Source: a virus. From it: a DNA stretch of 27,625 nucleotides. The notes beneath the pieces are model-generated. The model was given only the letters and a program-made list of their open reading frames with translations. It searched no databases and had not been told where the DNA came from. The stretch is from the IMG/VR virus record IMGVR_UViG_3300025011_000162, positions 1 through 27,625 of that record; one strand, written 5' to 3'. Position 1 is the first letter of the stretch; each line of letters opens with the position of its first letter. Below are positions 1 to 5,996 of the stretch, piece by piece. The translations under genes and the position numbers were made by a program.

Positions 1-32
1 CTCGACATCCCCGAGGTTGAAAACTTTTTCAT
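1..32 (-). CDS. 5' end of a gene after HNH, probable small terminase (partial)
   Basis: An ATG overlaps the HNH stop codon as ATGA and opens a frame (MKKFSTSGMS...) that runs off the left edge after ten codons. In many siphophages the HNH gene is followed by the small terminase subunit, and TerL sits at the opposite edge of this window. TerS is therefore the expected identity, but only position supports it; the ten visible residues are not diagnostic. Confidence 0.4.
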   Translation of the reverse strand, partial: MKKFSTSGMS

Positions 33-367
33 GCCCCCTCCCCTTGCTGCTCGATCTTTGTAGCTTTGGAGTGGCACGAATGACACAGCGACTCGAGCGC
101 CGACGTAATAAATATTTGACGATCACCCCGGTGCGGCACCAGGTGATGCACGTCTGTGGCTGGCACAAATGCCCCGCCGCGCATGCATTCAGCGCACCAC
201 GGATGACTAGCCAGGTGAATCCGACGCGTCCGCTGCCACTTGCGATCGTATAACCTCTGCCTCTCAGGTGAGCGCTGATCCTCTCCCTGGTGTAAATCAC
301 ACCGCCCGCTCTTGACCAGGCGGTCGCATCCAGGGTAAATACAAGGCCGCAGCGCAGCATTCGGCAT
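29..367 (-). CDS. HNH endonuclease
   Basis: A 112-residue protein. An N-terminal Cys pair (CIYPGC, then CDLH) and a C-terminal HNH core are visible: CAEC, then DVHHLVPHRGD, then LCHSCHSKAT. This is the zinc-bound beta-beta-alpha metal nuclease of phage packaging modules, where HNH proteins beside terminase assist DNA cleavage during packaging. The start at 367 is chosen because the ATG overlaps the endolysin stop as TAATG and follows GGAGGTGATC; the frame stays open further upstream but without such a site. It is coupled to the endolysin before it and to the presumed TerS after it. HNH membership is clear; a packaging role is inferred from position. Confidence 0.9.
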   Translation of the reverse strand: MPNAALRPCIYPGCDRLVKSGRCDLHQGEDQRSPERQRLYDRKWQRTRRIHLASHPWCAECMRGGAFVPATDVHHLVPHRGDRQIFITSALESLCHSCHSKATKIEQQGEGA

Positions 368-1359
368 TACTCGATCACCTCCATGTAGCGCCGTCCACCG
401 ACGTACACAGCGGCGAAGGTTCCATTTGGGAACTCCGCCCATACATCTTGGCCTGCTATGTTGGCTACGCGCATAATATCGCCCAACACAAGGCGGCCGG
501 TGATTGGCGCACTCAATGATGGCGCTGAGCGTACATTCAGCCCATCCACCAATACCTTCATGCGCATCCCACTCACAGGCTCAGGTAATGGTTCTGGTTC
601 TGGTTGGGGTGCTGGGGTTGTAGCCCAGCTGGTAGAGCGGATCACCTCCCATCCATCGGCCACATAAGTGCGGGCATTCGCCCACTCCCAAAAGTTGACA
701 CCCTGCAGGCCAGCATCTTTTGCCGCCTGAATAAAAGCAGCCACCTCACTGGCAGTAGGTTTCCATCCGCTTTGCAGGAAACATGCTCCCGTGGGGAATA
801 CCTGGCGCTGGACCTTCAAGACCGCATATTCTTTGATTGTTCGCTGCAGCTGAAAGGTCGGATTATGCGCCTGCATCCAGTACACCTGGGGCATGGCCAA
901 ATCGCAGTATTCCAGGAAAGCATCGAACGGAAATTCAGGGTGATAGGTTGGCCAGCGATAGGTGCTCAGCGCGATCGGTAAATTACCGCCAACGCCTGCC
1001 CGCAAAGTTTGCATGTAGGTTTTGGCTTTAAACGCGCTGCCTGCCCGTTTATATTCCACCTCGGCATTGACCACGAATCCATCCAGATCCATACCCTGGA
1101 TGATCGAACTGGCGATCATCGCCTCGCCGGTTGGGTTGTTTCCATAAACGTACTGCCAACCCCATACCTGGATTCCGGCTGATTTCAAACCATCGACCAG
1201 CTGAGGCAGCAAAGCGGCATTATAGGGATAGGCCCCATCGGCGATTTTCACCAATACGTGAGAAAAACACATTCCGACCGCCATTTTGACGATCGCATCA
1301 ACGTTTCCCCCTTCGGTTTTGCCAACCTGCCAGAGATATATTCCTTTGCCGTTTAGCAT
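367..1359 (-). CDS. Endolysin: TIM-barrel glycosidase-like domain plus C-terminal SH3 domain
   Basis: A 330-residue protein that probably cuts peptidoglycan to release phage. Residues 1-245 resemble a glycosidase TIM barrel: it opens GKGIYLWQVGK, and alternating strands follow, such as VWGWQYVYG, GFVVNAEVEYK, CDLAMPQVYW and GVNFWEWANA, with acidic residues at strand ends as in GH25-like folds. A Pro/Glu linker (PQPEPEPLPEP) joins an SH3-type module with VLVDGLNVRSAPS, a usual wall-binding domain. The start is set by GGAG before an ATG that overlaps the upstream stop as TAATG. There is no signal peptide, so export fits holin-dependent release. The exact glycosidase family and bond cut are not certain. 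Confidence 0.8.
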   Translation of the reverse strand: MLNGKGIYLWQVGKTEGGNVDAIVKMAVGMCFSHVLVKIADGAYPYNAALLPQLVDGLKSAGIQVWGWQYVYGNNPTGEAMIASSIIQGMDLDGFVVNAEVEYKRAGSAFKAKTYMQTLRAGVGGNLPIALSTYRWPTYHPEFPFDAFLEYCDLAMPQVYWMQAHNPTFQLQRTIKEYAVLKVQRQVFPTGACFLQSGWKPTASEVAAFIQAAKDAGLQGVNFWEWANARTYVADGWEVIRSTSWATTPAPQPEPEPLPEPVSGMRMKVLVDGLNVRSAPSLSAPITGRLVLGDIMRVANIAGQDVWAEFPNGTFAAVYVGGRRYMEVIE

Positions 1360-1739
1360 TAGGTCTCCTTGTCCGGATCCCACGGCTCGGGTGTCCAATC
1401 CGGCTTATGTCCGAGCCCGGTGATTTGTGACACCAGCTGCTCGATCCCGCGCATCAAATAAATGACTCGGTTGCCATACCGTCGAATCGTGCAGCCCTGA
1501 TCTTTTGTTTCTTGCTCGAGATCCTCGATGCGTTTTGCCAAATTTGGCACAATAAGATCGATAGCTTTTTTCGCTGCCTCCACCAAAACATTGGCGGTAT
1601 CAGCTTCGATATTGGCAGTCTCAGCAATGACCTTTTTTGTTTCATGCCTGGACTTTTTACGATCGAGAAATCTCGTAAAATAAGCCCCTGCCAGGCCGCC
1701 GCCGACGGTAATGAGAGCAATCAAGATGGCATCAGGCAT
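1359..1739 (-). CDS. Lysis-cassette protein with N-terminal TM and coiled coil (holin/spanin-like)
   Basis: A 126-residue protein. One N-terminal membrane helix (ILIALITVGGGLAGAYF) is followed by a basic stop-transfer stretch, then a long helical, coiled-coil-like segment (ETANIEADTANVLVEAAKKAIDL, shown by charge pattern). It sits between the holin-like gene and the endolysin. The ATG at 1739 lies five bases after the previous stop, so translation by reinitiation is likely; an alternative in-frame ATG at 1763 has no better ribosome site. TM plus periplasmic helix resembles an inner-membrane spanin or a small accessory holin, but no family motif is recognised. Confidence 0.6.
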   Translation of the reverse strand: MPDAILIALITVGGGLAGAYFTRFLDRKKSRHETKKVIAETANIEADTANVLVEAAKKAIDLIVPNLAKRIEDLEQETKDQGCTIRRYGNRVIYLMRGIEQLVSQITGLGHKPDWTPEPWDPDKET

Positions 1740-1743
1740 AGGG

Positions 1744-2223
1744 TTAGCCGAATGACTGGGCATCGTGCTCGTCGAGCGCTTTCTCTAACACTTTTACTTG
1801 TGCTGACGCTTCCGACGTTGCTTTTGACTCAGCCGCAGCCACTTTTACTGCCGCAGGAAGAGGTGTAAGGCCGTAAGCGGATTGGTTGGTGATCACAGCG
1901 AAAATAAAGATCGAGGCCAGCTGAATTATGCCGGCTCGATCGCACGTCACCCCTGTGCTGATAATCCCGCCGCAGTTTAATCCGTAGATCACTCCCGATG
2001 CAAACAGCAGCACCCCTACCATGATTAGCCGTTTCCATTCGGGGGATAGCGCGGCAAACTGTACGTTTAGTTTAGGAATATGCGAGAACGCGACGCTGAG
2101 CACCATACCAGCGATGGCGCCCAACATTTCCGGCGTCAGCTCTTTTACAGGCGTCAAAACCGGCACAACCAGGATCAAGAGCAGCGCCAGAGTAATGACC
2201 AAAGTGAAAGCAATCTTTTTCAT
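1744..2223 (-). CDS. Holin-like membrane protein, first gene of the late lysis operon
   Basis: A 159-residue protein with hydrophobic segments near residues 5-25, 33-50, 65-83 and 97-115, then a hydrophilic, Ala/Lys-rich C-terminal tail (about 120-159). Several membrane helices, a charged tail and a place directly before the endolysin fit a holin, which makes membrane lesions at a set time. It starts with GGAGGTTTTCC ATG. The intrinsic terminator at 2241-2304 ends only about 17 bases before this start, so its expression depends on transcription passing that terminator. The second segment is weakly hydrophobic, so the exact topology is unsure. Confidence 0.65.
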   Translation of the reverse strand: MKKIAFTLVITLALLLILVVPVLTPVKELTPEMLGAIAGMVLSVAFSHIPKLNVQFAALSPEWKRLIMVGVLLFASGVIYGLNCGGIISTGVTCDRAGIIQLASIFIFAVITNQSAYGLTPLPAAVKVAAAESKATSEASAQVKVLEKALDEHDAQSFG

Positions 2224-2240
2224 GGAAAACCTCCGCAGGT

Positions 2241-2304
2241 TAAAAACGAAAAACCCGGTTGCTGAATATTCCTTACCGAAATAAGGAATACGCAGCCCCG
2301 GGTT
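2241..2304 (-). terminator. Strong intrinsic terminator ahead of the lysis operon (tR'-like)
   Basis: Read on the minus strand, AACCCGG and TATTCCTTA arms pair with TAAGGAATA and CCGGGTT arms, with a CTG/CAG block between and small internal mismatches. The loop is TTTCGG. The hairpin is followed at once by TTTTTCGTTTTT. The tract lies only on the minus-strand side, so the terminator works leftward. It separates the early operon and the promoter at 2327-2355 from the holin gene. Confidence 0.85.
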
Positions 2305-2326
2305 CTATGCCTCGTGAGCTAGTTCA

Positions 2327-2355
2327 ATTATACGATGTTAGCGTATTAATTACAA
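2327..2355 (-). promoter_or_regulatory. Candidate late promoter (pR'-like)
   Basis: On the minus strand, TTGTAA (2355-2350), a 17-base spacer and a perfect TATAAT (2332-2327). Transcription would begin near 2320 and meet the terminator hairpin about 16 bases later. It lies just after the stop of the 103-residue gene at 2377. Confidence 0.6.
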
Positions 2356-2376
2356 TAAGGAAATTGAATATTTATT

Positions 2377-2688
2377 CTATTGATAACGTTTTCTATTGCC
2401 TGATTTTCTTGCCCGTTGATTATGTTTTCCGGTGGTCATACGTAGATAACGAGCTCGCCGCCTTTCCTTTAGGGACTTTTGATAGTCTAATTCCAAAACA
2501 GCTTTGTTGTATTCATTCATAAAAGCAACAATGGGCTTTGATATTTCATCGACAAGATACAGCATCCCTCGCCGCATTCCCTGAGCGATAGTAACCATCA
2601 AATCCGCGGAACCTTTAAGTAGATTTAGATATTCATCAAGTGGGTCCATTTGTCCATCCCCGTTCTCCATTATATCCATTTTGCTCAT
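2377..2688 (-). CDS. Small protein with basic C-terminus, candidate late regulator
   Basis: A 103-residue protein coupled to the gene before it by an ATGA overlap. The N-terminus is acidic (MDIMENGDGQMDPLDEY), the middle is helical (residues 15-65), and the last 35 residues are strongly basic (LKERRRARYLRMTTGKHNQR, then RKSGNRKRYQ). No family is recognised. It is the last early gene and lies 22 bases before the late promoter, the place Q occupies in lambdoid phages, and an Arg-rich tail fits RNA or polymerase binding. That it is an antiterminator is inference from place and charge only. Confidence 0.6.
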   Translation of the reverse strand: MSKMDIMENGDGQMDPLDEYLNLLKGSADLMVTIAQGMRRGMLYLVDEISKPIVAFMNEYNKAVLELDYQKSLKERRRARYLRMTTGKHNQRARKSGNRKRYQ

Positions 2689-2888
2689 TCAGGCCGGCTG
2701 GTGGTTTTGACCGCTATCTCATACACCCGATGGTTGCGAACATCAAAAGTGATTAATCCATATCCCTTTTTCCTCACATCCTCCAGCGCCTCGATCATGC
2801 AGCCGATCTCGCTGATGGTGAGTAAAACCTGCAGCCGCTGCCAGGAAGCTTCCTGTTGGGTGATGGTGTCCTCATCGATGTTCGCCAT
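2685..2888 (-). CDS. Small hypothetical early protein
   Basis: A 67-residue protein beginning MANIDEDTITQQEASW. It contains a helical central part (LQVLLTISEIGCMIEALEDV) and a beta-like end (YGLITFDVRNHRVYEIAVKT). AGGTG lies six bases before the ATG at 2888; two codons of frame upstream begin with GTG and are unlikely. Its stop overlaps the next start as ATGA. It is not recognised as a known family. Confidence 0.6.
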   Translation of the reverse strand: MANIDEDTITQQEASWQRLQVLLTISEIGCMIEALEDVRKKGYGLITFDVRNHRVYEIAVKTTSRPE

Positions 2889-2894
2889 AAGCAC

Positions 2895-2963
2895 CTAAAT
2901 CCAATACACCTGCGGACTGCCCTGATACCCCCTCACCCACACGAACCAGGCAAAGGCGATCAT
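2895..2963 (-). CDS. Possible 22-residue aromatic peptide
   Basis: A minicistron starting with an ATGA overlap with the stop of the previous gene and ending inside the ribosome site of the next. Its product, beginning MIAFAWFVWVRGYQG, is rich in Trp, Tyr and Phe and could be membrane-active or simply a coupling device. The perfect fit between its two neighbours is the main support; no homology is recognised. Confidence 0.4.
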   Translation of the reverse strand: MIAFAWFVWVRGYQGSPQVYWI

Positions 2964-3109
2964 GCCGCGCATTCCCGGCGATGCTGGTAATAATTTTTCT
3001 TCGCCTGGATCCGCGCCGGGTTGTGATCATCCTCCAGTTGAGACCAGATCAAATATTGCCGTCGACCCTCTGGACACAAGTCAAAATCAGTGCTGTATAA
3101 CGCCGTCAT
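2960..3109 (-). CDS. Small Cys-containing protein overlapping the end of the replication initiator gene
   Basis: A 49-residue protein, MTALYSTDFDLCPEGRR onwards, with two Cys and a basic helical C-terminus (IQAKKNYYQHRREC). The ATG at 3109 follows GAGAG and lies 23 bases inside the end of the initiator gene in another frame, so the two are probably coupled. The frame is open further upstream, but that would deepen the overlap to 131 bases and is not preferred. Function unknown. Confidence 0.5.
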   Translation of the reverse strand: MTALYSTDFDLCPEGRRQYLIWSQLEDDHNPARIQAKKNYYQHRRECAA

Positions 3110-3806
3110 ATTTACTCTCGATGTATTTGCGCCGCCGCTCATGGTCAGTGGGTGGCTTTGGCAGGTTAAACAGACGCCAGATAAATACCGCGCCGCCCTC
3201 GCCCGGGCCCCGTTCATCCAACACGATCTCCGCCAGCTTTTGAATCTGTTCTGGCAGCCATCCCGACTCCGCCACCGCTTTGAATTTCTCGCGGTAAACG
3301 CCTACACGGTCCAATAGATCAGCCAGATCATCATCGATCACCTCGTGCCAGCCGTTATTACTGTCCAGATTTCTGGACACCTGTCCAGATTTTTGGACAC
3401 TTTGAGCGCGATTCTTTTGATTAACAGGAGGATGTTTAATAATTTTGGTTAACGTAAGATCTGTTAAACCATCCTCATTAAGCGAATCCAGATTCTTGGA
3501 CAGTGTGTCAAGTGCATCACGGGCCACATCCGAAATAAATCGAACGGTTAAGCCGGCATGGTGAGTCGAATTGAACAGAAGCCAACCCGAATCTCTCAGA
3601 ATGCCCAGGTGCCCGTAGATAGTTGATCTGGATTTACCTGTTAACTCCATCAGCTTTTTGACCGAAATTTCCGGCGTCTCATCTTCCCCCCAGGCCGTTC
3701 CGCGGATCTGAATATAGGTGGCCAGCACCTGCGGCGGTATGTCTTTGTCGTAGACAATGCCAACAGGGACGTTTATATAGTGTGGAGGGACCAGTGGACG
3801 CGGCAT
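3087..3806 (-). CDS. Winged-helix replication initiator
   Basis: A 239-residue protein. The N-terminal winged helix (about 20-95) includes LMELTGKSRSTIYGHLGILRDSGW (helix-turn-helix near 50-75; written in part), as in phage replication initiators and DnaD-family N-domains. Residues 100-150 are a polar linker, and the C-terminal domain contains VYREKFKAVAESGW and a conserved-looking end, WRLFNLPKPPTDHERRRKY. The linker DNA carries tandem iterons (3361-3400), so the gene likely holds its own origin, as lambda O does. No helicase or loader gene is seen, so it presumably recruits host proteins. The start has a weak ribosome site and follows the previous stop by three bases. Confidence 0.75.
   Translation of the reverse strand: MPRPLVPPHYINVPVGIVYDKDIPPQVLATYIQIRGTAWGEDETPEISVKKLMELTGKSRSTIYGHLGILRDSGWLLFNSTHHAGLTVRFISDVARDALDTLSKNLDSLNEDGLTDLTLTKIIKHPPVNQKNRAQSVQKSGQVSRNLDSNNGWHEVIDDDLADLLDRVGVYREKFKAVAESGWLPEQIQKLAEIVLDERGPGEGGAVFIWRLFNLPKPPTDHERRRKYIESKYDGVIQH
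3361..3504 (+). repeat. Iterons and AT-rich segment: candidate replication origin inside the initiator gene
   Basis: Two tandem 20-bp copies at 3361-3380 and 3381-3400 differ at one base. The first holds a perfect palindrome, TGTCCAGA-TT-TCTGGACA. A third, diverged copy (about 15/20) lies at 3484-3503. Between copies 2 and 3 is an AT-rich stretch containing an inverted pair, GAGGATGTTTAA (from 3429) and TTAAACCATCCTC. Dyad iterons next to an AT-rich element inside the initiator gene match the plan of lambda ori. Confidence 0.65.
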
Positions 3807-3809
3807 AGA

Positions 3810-4082
3810 TTAGGGGTGCTTTTCCTTGCGGAGTTTACGAGCCAGCGCAGCTCGCCTGCGCCGGTCGTGACGGTTGGCCTTGTAGTAAAGTTTGGCTGGC
3901 GGTGGATCTGCCGGCGTCTCTTCCGTTGGATCCACTGGTGGCTCGGTCATTTCGCCAGCAGGGTCATAGTTCTGGACTTCTAAATCGATCATCATAAGCG
4001 CAGCCTGCTGCTCATCTGCCATCGCCGCGGCCGTCTCGGTGGCTTCTTGTTCCAGTTGCTCGGTGAGAGTTGGGTCGGTCAT
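3810..4082 (-). CDS. Acidic protein with a strongly basic C-terminus
   Basis: A 90-residue protein. Residues 1-63 are acidic, Glu/Pro-rich and probably disordered (TEPPVDPTEETPADPPP). The end is basic (NRHDRRRRAALARKLRKEKH) and could bind nucleic acid or a partner. It starts after GGAAGTAAACC. It lies directly upstream of the replication initiator in the operon. No family is recognised. Confidence 0.65.
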   Translation of the reverse strand: MTDPTLTEQLEQEATETAAAMADEQQAALMMIDLEVQNYDPAGEMTEPPVDPTEETPADPPPAKLYYKANRHDRRRRAALARKLRKEKHP

Positions 4083-4095
4083 GGTTTACTTCCAA

Positions 4096-4437
4096 TCAGA
4101 ATTCTGTTGAGCACAAAAAACAGCGACCGTGCCATAGACACCACAACCAGGCTGGCGCTGTGATGTATGGCAAATCTTTATCGTTGTGGATTTTCGAGAA
4201 TGGTGGGCGCGTTTTCTTTGCATCATCGAAATCCTCTGGATAAGAGTAAATTCGGAAGATCTCACTATCCTTCAATACTTGATTGAACGGTTCGAAGCTC
4301 TCATCCCATTCAGCCCCGATATTTTTCAACCAAGCCTTTTTGGCATCTTCTGGGTCATAAGCCACCATGTAGGTGCCGTTATCATCGGTGAAAATATGCA
4401 GCCTTTGAATTAGAATTCGGATCGGAAGTTTTAGCAT
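4096..4437 (-). CDS. Hypothetical early protein
   Basis: A 113-residue protein. Visible segments are a basic N-terminus (MLKLPIRILIQRLHIFTDD), YMVAYDPEDAKKAWLKNIG, and an aromatic, Cys-containing end (APAWLWCLWHGRCFLCSTEF) with a CxxxxxCxxC-like pattern that might bind metal. The start follows a G-rich ribosome site (GGGGGATGGG). It lies between the zinc-ribbon microproteins and the acidic/basic protein. No function is recognised. Confidence 0.65.
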   Translation of the reverse strand: MLKLPIRILIQRLHIFTDDNGTYMVAYDPEDAKKAWLKNIGAEWDESFEPFNQVLKDSEIFRIYSYPEDFDDAKKTRPPFSKIHNDKDLPYITAPAWLWCLWHGRCFLCSTEF

Positions 4438-4446
4438 CCCATCCCC

Positions 4447-4596
4447 CTAATTTCTGATCTCAATGTCACCGCAGCGGTCACAAGAGCGGTACGAAAAGCG
4501 CAGCGTTCCCCTCCAGGGGTGGCTGTGTTTATGGATCCCGATCATGCACAATAACAAACCCATCGCATTCCGAAAAGAAGTAAATGTGATTCTCAT
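4447..4596 (-). CDS. Zinc-ribbon microprotein, DUF1660-like
   Basis: A 49-residue protein. The C-terminal part has the pattern LLLCMIGIHKHSHPW then YRSCDRCGDIEI: a Cys and His pair followed by CxxCG, as in the small prophage family DUF1660. It probably binds one zinc ion. The neighbouring upstream gene has the same pattern, so the two look like a diverged tandem pair. AGGTG lies six bases before the ATG at 4596. An upstream extension overlapping the previous gene is possible but unsupported. Confidence 0.65.
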   Translation of the reverse strand: MRITFTSFRNAMGLLLCMIGIHKHSHPWRGTLRFSYRSCDRCGDIEIRN

Positions 4597-4604
4597 ATCG
4601 GCAC

Positions 4605-4772
4605 CTATTTCCTTACCTGGGCGTACCCGCATTTTTTACATTGGCGAAACATGTAGCGATCTCTCAGCATCCAGCTACGCGAATATGTGTGAAAGCCAAG
4701 AAAACACAGCAGCTTGCGGCCAAAACTTGATTTAACTTCTGGCGAATAAGGGGAAAAATCAATGCCGCTCAT
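4605..4772 (-). CDS. Zinc-ribbon microprotein, DUF1660-like (paralogue)
   Basis: A 55-residue protein, MSGIDFSPYSPEV onwards, with LLCFLGFHTYSRSW and then FRQCKKCGYAQVRK. This is the same Cys/His-Trp-CxxCG plan as the next gene, over about the same distance. The start is fixed by an ATGA overlap with the stop of the winged-helix gene. The DUF1660 assignment rests on pattern, not alignment. The role is unknown; such proteins are common in phage early regions. Confidence 0.65.
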   Translation of the reverse strand: MSGIDFSPYSPEVKSSFGRKLLCFLGFHTYSRSWMLRDRYMFRQCKKCGYAQVRK

Positions 4773-5164
4773 ATCGGCAGTCCTAACTGGACGCCATCGC
4801 CGAATCTCGCCCGGGCGGCCGCGTCCATGACCTTCACCGTGGAGGACATATCCGAGATCTTGGAAATAAATTCCTTTTGGCGGAATTTGAAATATTGCTC
4901 CATCGTTTTGGCGAGCCAATAACCGCCATTTTTGCCGGATCGAGCACAGATCAAAAAACCAATGTTGCGCAGCCGGTGGATAGCGTCCCGCACGTCTTTT
5001 TCATCGTTTATGACGTACCCGAGCATCGCCATTGTCGATATCAGCTCACCGCGTTTCATCGGCCGCACGTCGGAATATTTCGCGATCGCTTTCCCTACCG
5101 ACTTATCGAGCCCAGGAGGTAAAGCCTCCAGCTCAGCCTCATAGTCAATATTCTGTTTCTTCAT
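4769..5164 (-). CDS. Winged-helix protein under a T-box-like leader
   Basis: A 131-residue protein, MKKQNIDYEAELEALPPG onwards. Residues 30-80 form a winged-helix-like domain: RGELISTMAMLGYVINDE, DVRDAIHRLRNIGFLI, then a wing with SGKNGGYWLA. The rest is helical (FRQKEFISKISDMSSTVKVM). Chosen start: GGAGG four bases before the ATG at 5164. The same frame stays open to 5455, but that part is low-complexity and covers structured RNA, so it is not coding. The DNA-binding function is inferred from fold; the target is unknown. A tiny eight-codon frame (5187-5163) ends on this start as ATGA. Confidence 0.7.
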   Translation of the reverse strand: MKKQNIDYEAELEALPPGLDKSVGKAIAKYSDVRPMKRGELISTMAMLGYVINDEKDVRDAIHRLRNIGFLICARSGKNGGYWLAKTMEQYFKFRQKEFISKISDMSSTVKVMDAAARARFGDGVQLGLPI

Positions 5165-5387
5165 CGCACCTCCGATCGTGCTATCATGGAGGGGTGGCGC
5201 CCACGAGGTTCCACCCTGCCGGCCAGCTGTTAGAGCAGCTGGCCGGCGTACATAAACGGTGCGGCTTCGATATGCCCCGGAGGGCAGAGATCCATGCCAG
5301 ACAAAAGCGCTAAGCAGCGCAGGGGAAACGGACGGAGTTGAACCGCCACCGGGTGGGGGGGGGACACCTGGCCTGCCGTGCGTTTCC
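5165..5387 (-). promoter_or_regulatory. Structured leader with a T-box-like element (candidate tRNA-sensing riboswitch)
   Basis: Minus-strand hairpins in order: GGAAACG/CGTTTCC (5387-5324) with an inner ACGG/CCGT helix; GCGCT/AGCGC (5320-5307) followed by TTTT; TGCCC/GGGCA (5286-5273); a perfect 12-bp stem GCCGGCCAGCTG (5247-5218). Directly after comes AGGGTGGAACCTCG (5217-5204), one base off the T-box consensus AGGGUGGNACCGCG. AGGG pairs with CCCT (5193-5190) and GTGG with CCAC, leaving TGGAACC in a bulge as in T-box antiterminators. The next bases, CCTCC (5192-5188), are complementary to the GGAGG ribosome site (5173-5169), which suggests control of translation. Stem I is short and its specifier codon is not assigned. 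Confidence 0.4.
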
Positions 5388-5412
5388 GTGTGAAGGTGCT
5401 GTTGGTAACGTC

Positions 5413-5550
5413 CTAAATCTTTATGATGAAAAGCCAGAAAAACCACCCTAGCCAAATTGACTTTTCTCCATCCACGCGGCTATAGCCGATCAATGGAGTG
5501 AGATAAAAACCATGCGTGTCCGTCTCGAATTTGCAGCTTATGAACTTCAT
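5413..5550 (-). CDS. 45-residue microprotein with aromatic C-terminal hydrophobic segment
   Basis: MKFISCKFETDTHGFYLTPL begins a 45-residue protein that ends in a Trp/Phe-rich hydrophobic stretch (IWLGWFFWLFIIKI), long enough to sit in or on the membrane. A clear AAAGGAG lies before the ATG at 5550. It lies between the tRNA-like RNA region and the T-box-like leader. No family is recognised. Confidence 0.6.
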   Translation of the reverse strand: MKFISCKFETDTHGFYLTPLIGYSRVDGEKSIWLGWFFWLFIIKI

Positions 5551-5689
5551 TACGTTCTCCTTTCGTAAAATTAATGCCGGTTACTCTATCCGGCTCGCCG
5601 TCCTCGCCGCCTTTCGGTCGGGATGCAATTTGGGCCCTGCGGTAAGCGAAGCTGATTACCCGAATTTCAAAACATTTAATGTTGGGCAT

Positions 5690-5798
5690 TATGAGCGGTC
5701 AGGATTTGAACCTGATAGGCTTTCGGACTTCGCAACGGTTTGGTTTCCGTCTGCCTTTTGCCGAGTAGGTGCTTATTCCTGGGAGTCGCCCTTCCCTG
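5690..5798 (-). other. tRNA-like structured RNA remnant (canonical T-arm, no cloverleaf)
   Basis: On the minus strand, TCAGG-TTCAAAT-CCTGA (5715-5699) is a complete T-arm: five-pair stem and a TTCRANY loop. Upstream, GGCAGACGG resembles the 3' half of a class II (Leu-type) D-arm, and ACGG/CCGT with a flanking GCA/TGC forms a hairpin. A proper anticodon loop is missing: its loop has eight bases and no U33. The only match for the 3' acceptor strand CCGCTCA is far upstream (TGGGCGG, 5828-5822). It may be a degenerate tRNA or a tRNA mimic; it is not called a functional tRNA. Confidence 0.3.
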
Positions 5799-5918
5799 TT
5801 AACGCGGTTCCCACCACGCCGCCGCCCATTCAATCAATTTCTGCCGCGCTGCCGTAAAGGCAGGCCTATTATCGAGGCCCACCGGAACGCCGTCCGATAT
5901 TCGCGAACAGCGCAGCAT
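5799..5918 (-). CDS. Possible 39-residue microprotein
   Basis: A frame beginning MLRCSRISDGVPVGLDN and ending in a Trp-rich helix (RQKLIEWAAAWWEPR). It lacks a good ribosome site, although the frame is open upstream through the REP-like element. The protein-like C-terminus and placement in an otherwise dense operon are the only support. Function unknown. Confidence 0.35.
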   Translation of the reverse strand: MLRCSRISDGVPVGLDNRPAFTAARQKLIEWAAAWWEPR

Positions 5919-5951
5919 TTTTATTCGTTTGATAAGGTTCTGATCATTCTT

Positions 5952-5978
5952 CCCTCTCCATTCCCCGAATGGGGAGGG
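5952..5978 (+). repeat. REP-like palindrome, copy 1
   Basis: CCCTCTCCATTC, loop CCC, GAATGGGGAGGG. The stem has 12 pairs with one T-G pair. It lies two dozen bases after the stop of the excisionase-like gene and is followed by GAGGGAGGGG. It shares its outer eight pairs with the copy at 19359-19386, while the inner four pairs differ on both sides in a matching way. Confidence 0.65.
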
Positions 5979-5996
5979 ATCGAGGGAGGGGTTGGG

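Noticed and set aside
3361-3400. CRISPR-like array
   Set aside because: Two abutting 20-bp near-palindromes without spacers; an iteron pair explains them.
5324-5387. A tRNA gene with GGAAACG/CGTTTCC acceptor and canonical T-arm
   Set aside because: The interior is about eight bases too short, has no D-arm or anticodon loop and contains a C-run. The first stem of a leader explains it better.
5165-5455. N-terminal extension of the winged-helix gene to a TTG at 5455
   Set aside because: It is low-complexity (Pro/Gly/Ser), overlaps the 45-residue gene in another frame and the structured leader, and the real start has GGAGG.
5480-5689. 69-codon minus-strand frame starting MPNIKCFEIRV
   Set aside because: No ribosome site, and it overlaps out of frame more than half of the 45-residue gene, which has a strong one. 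It could still be real, but support is weaker.
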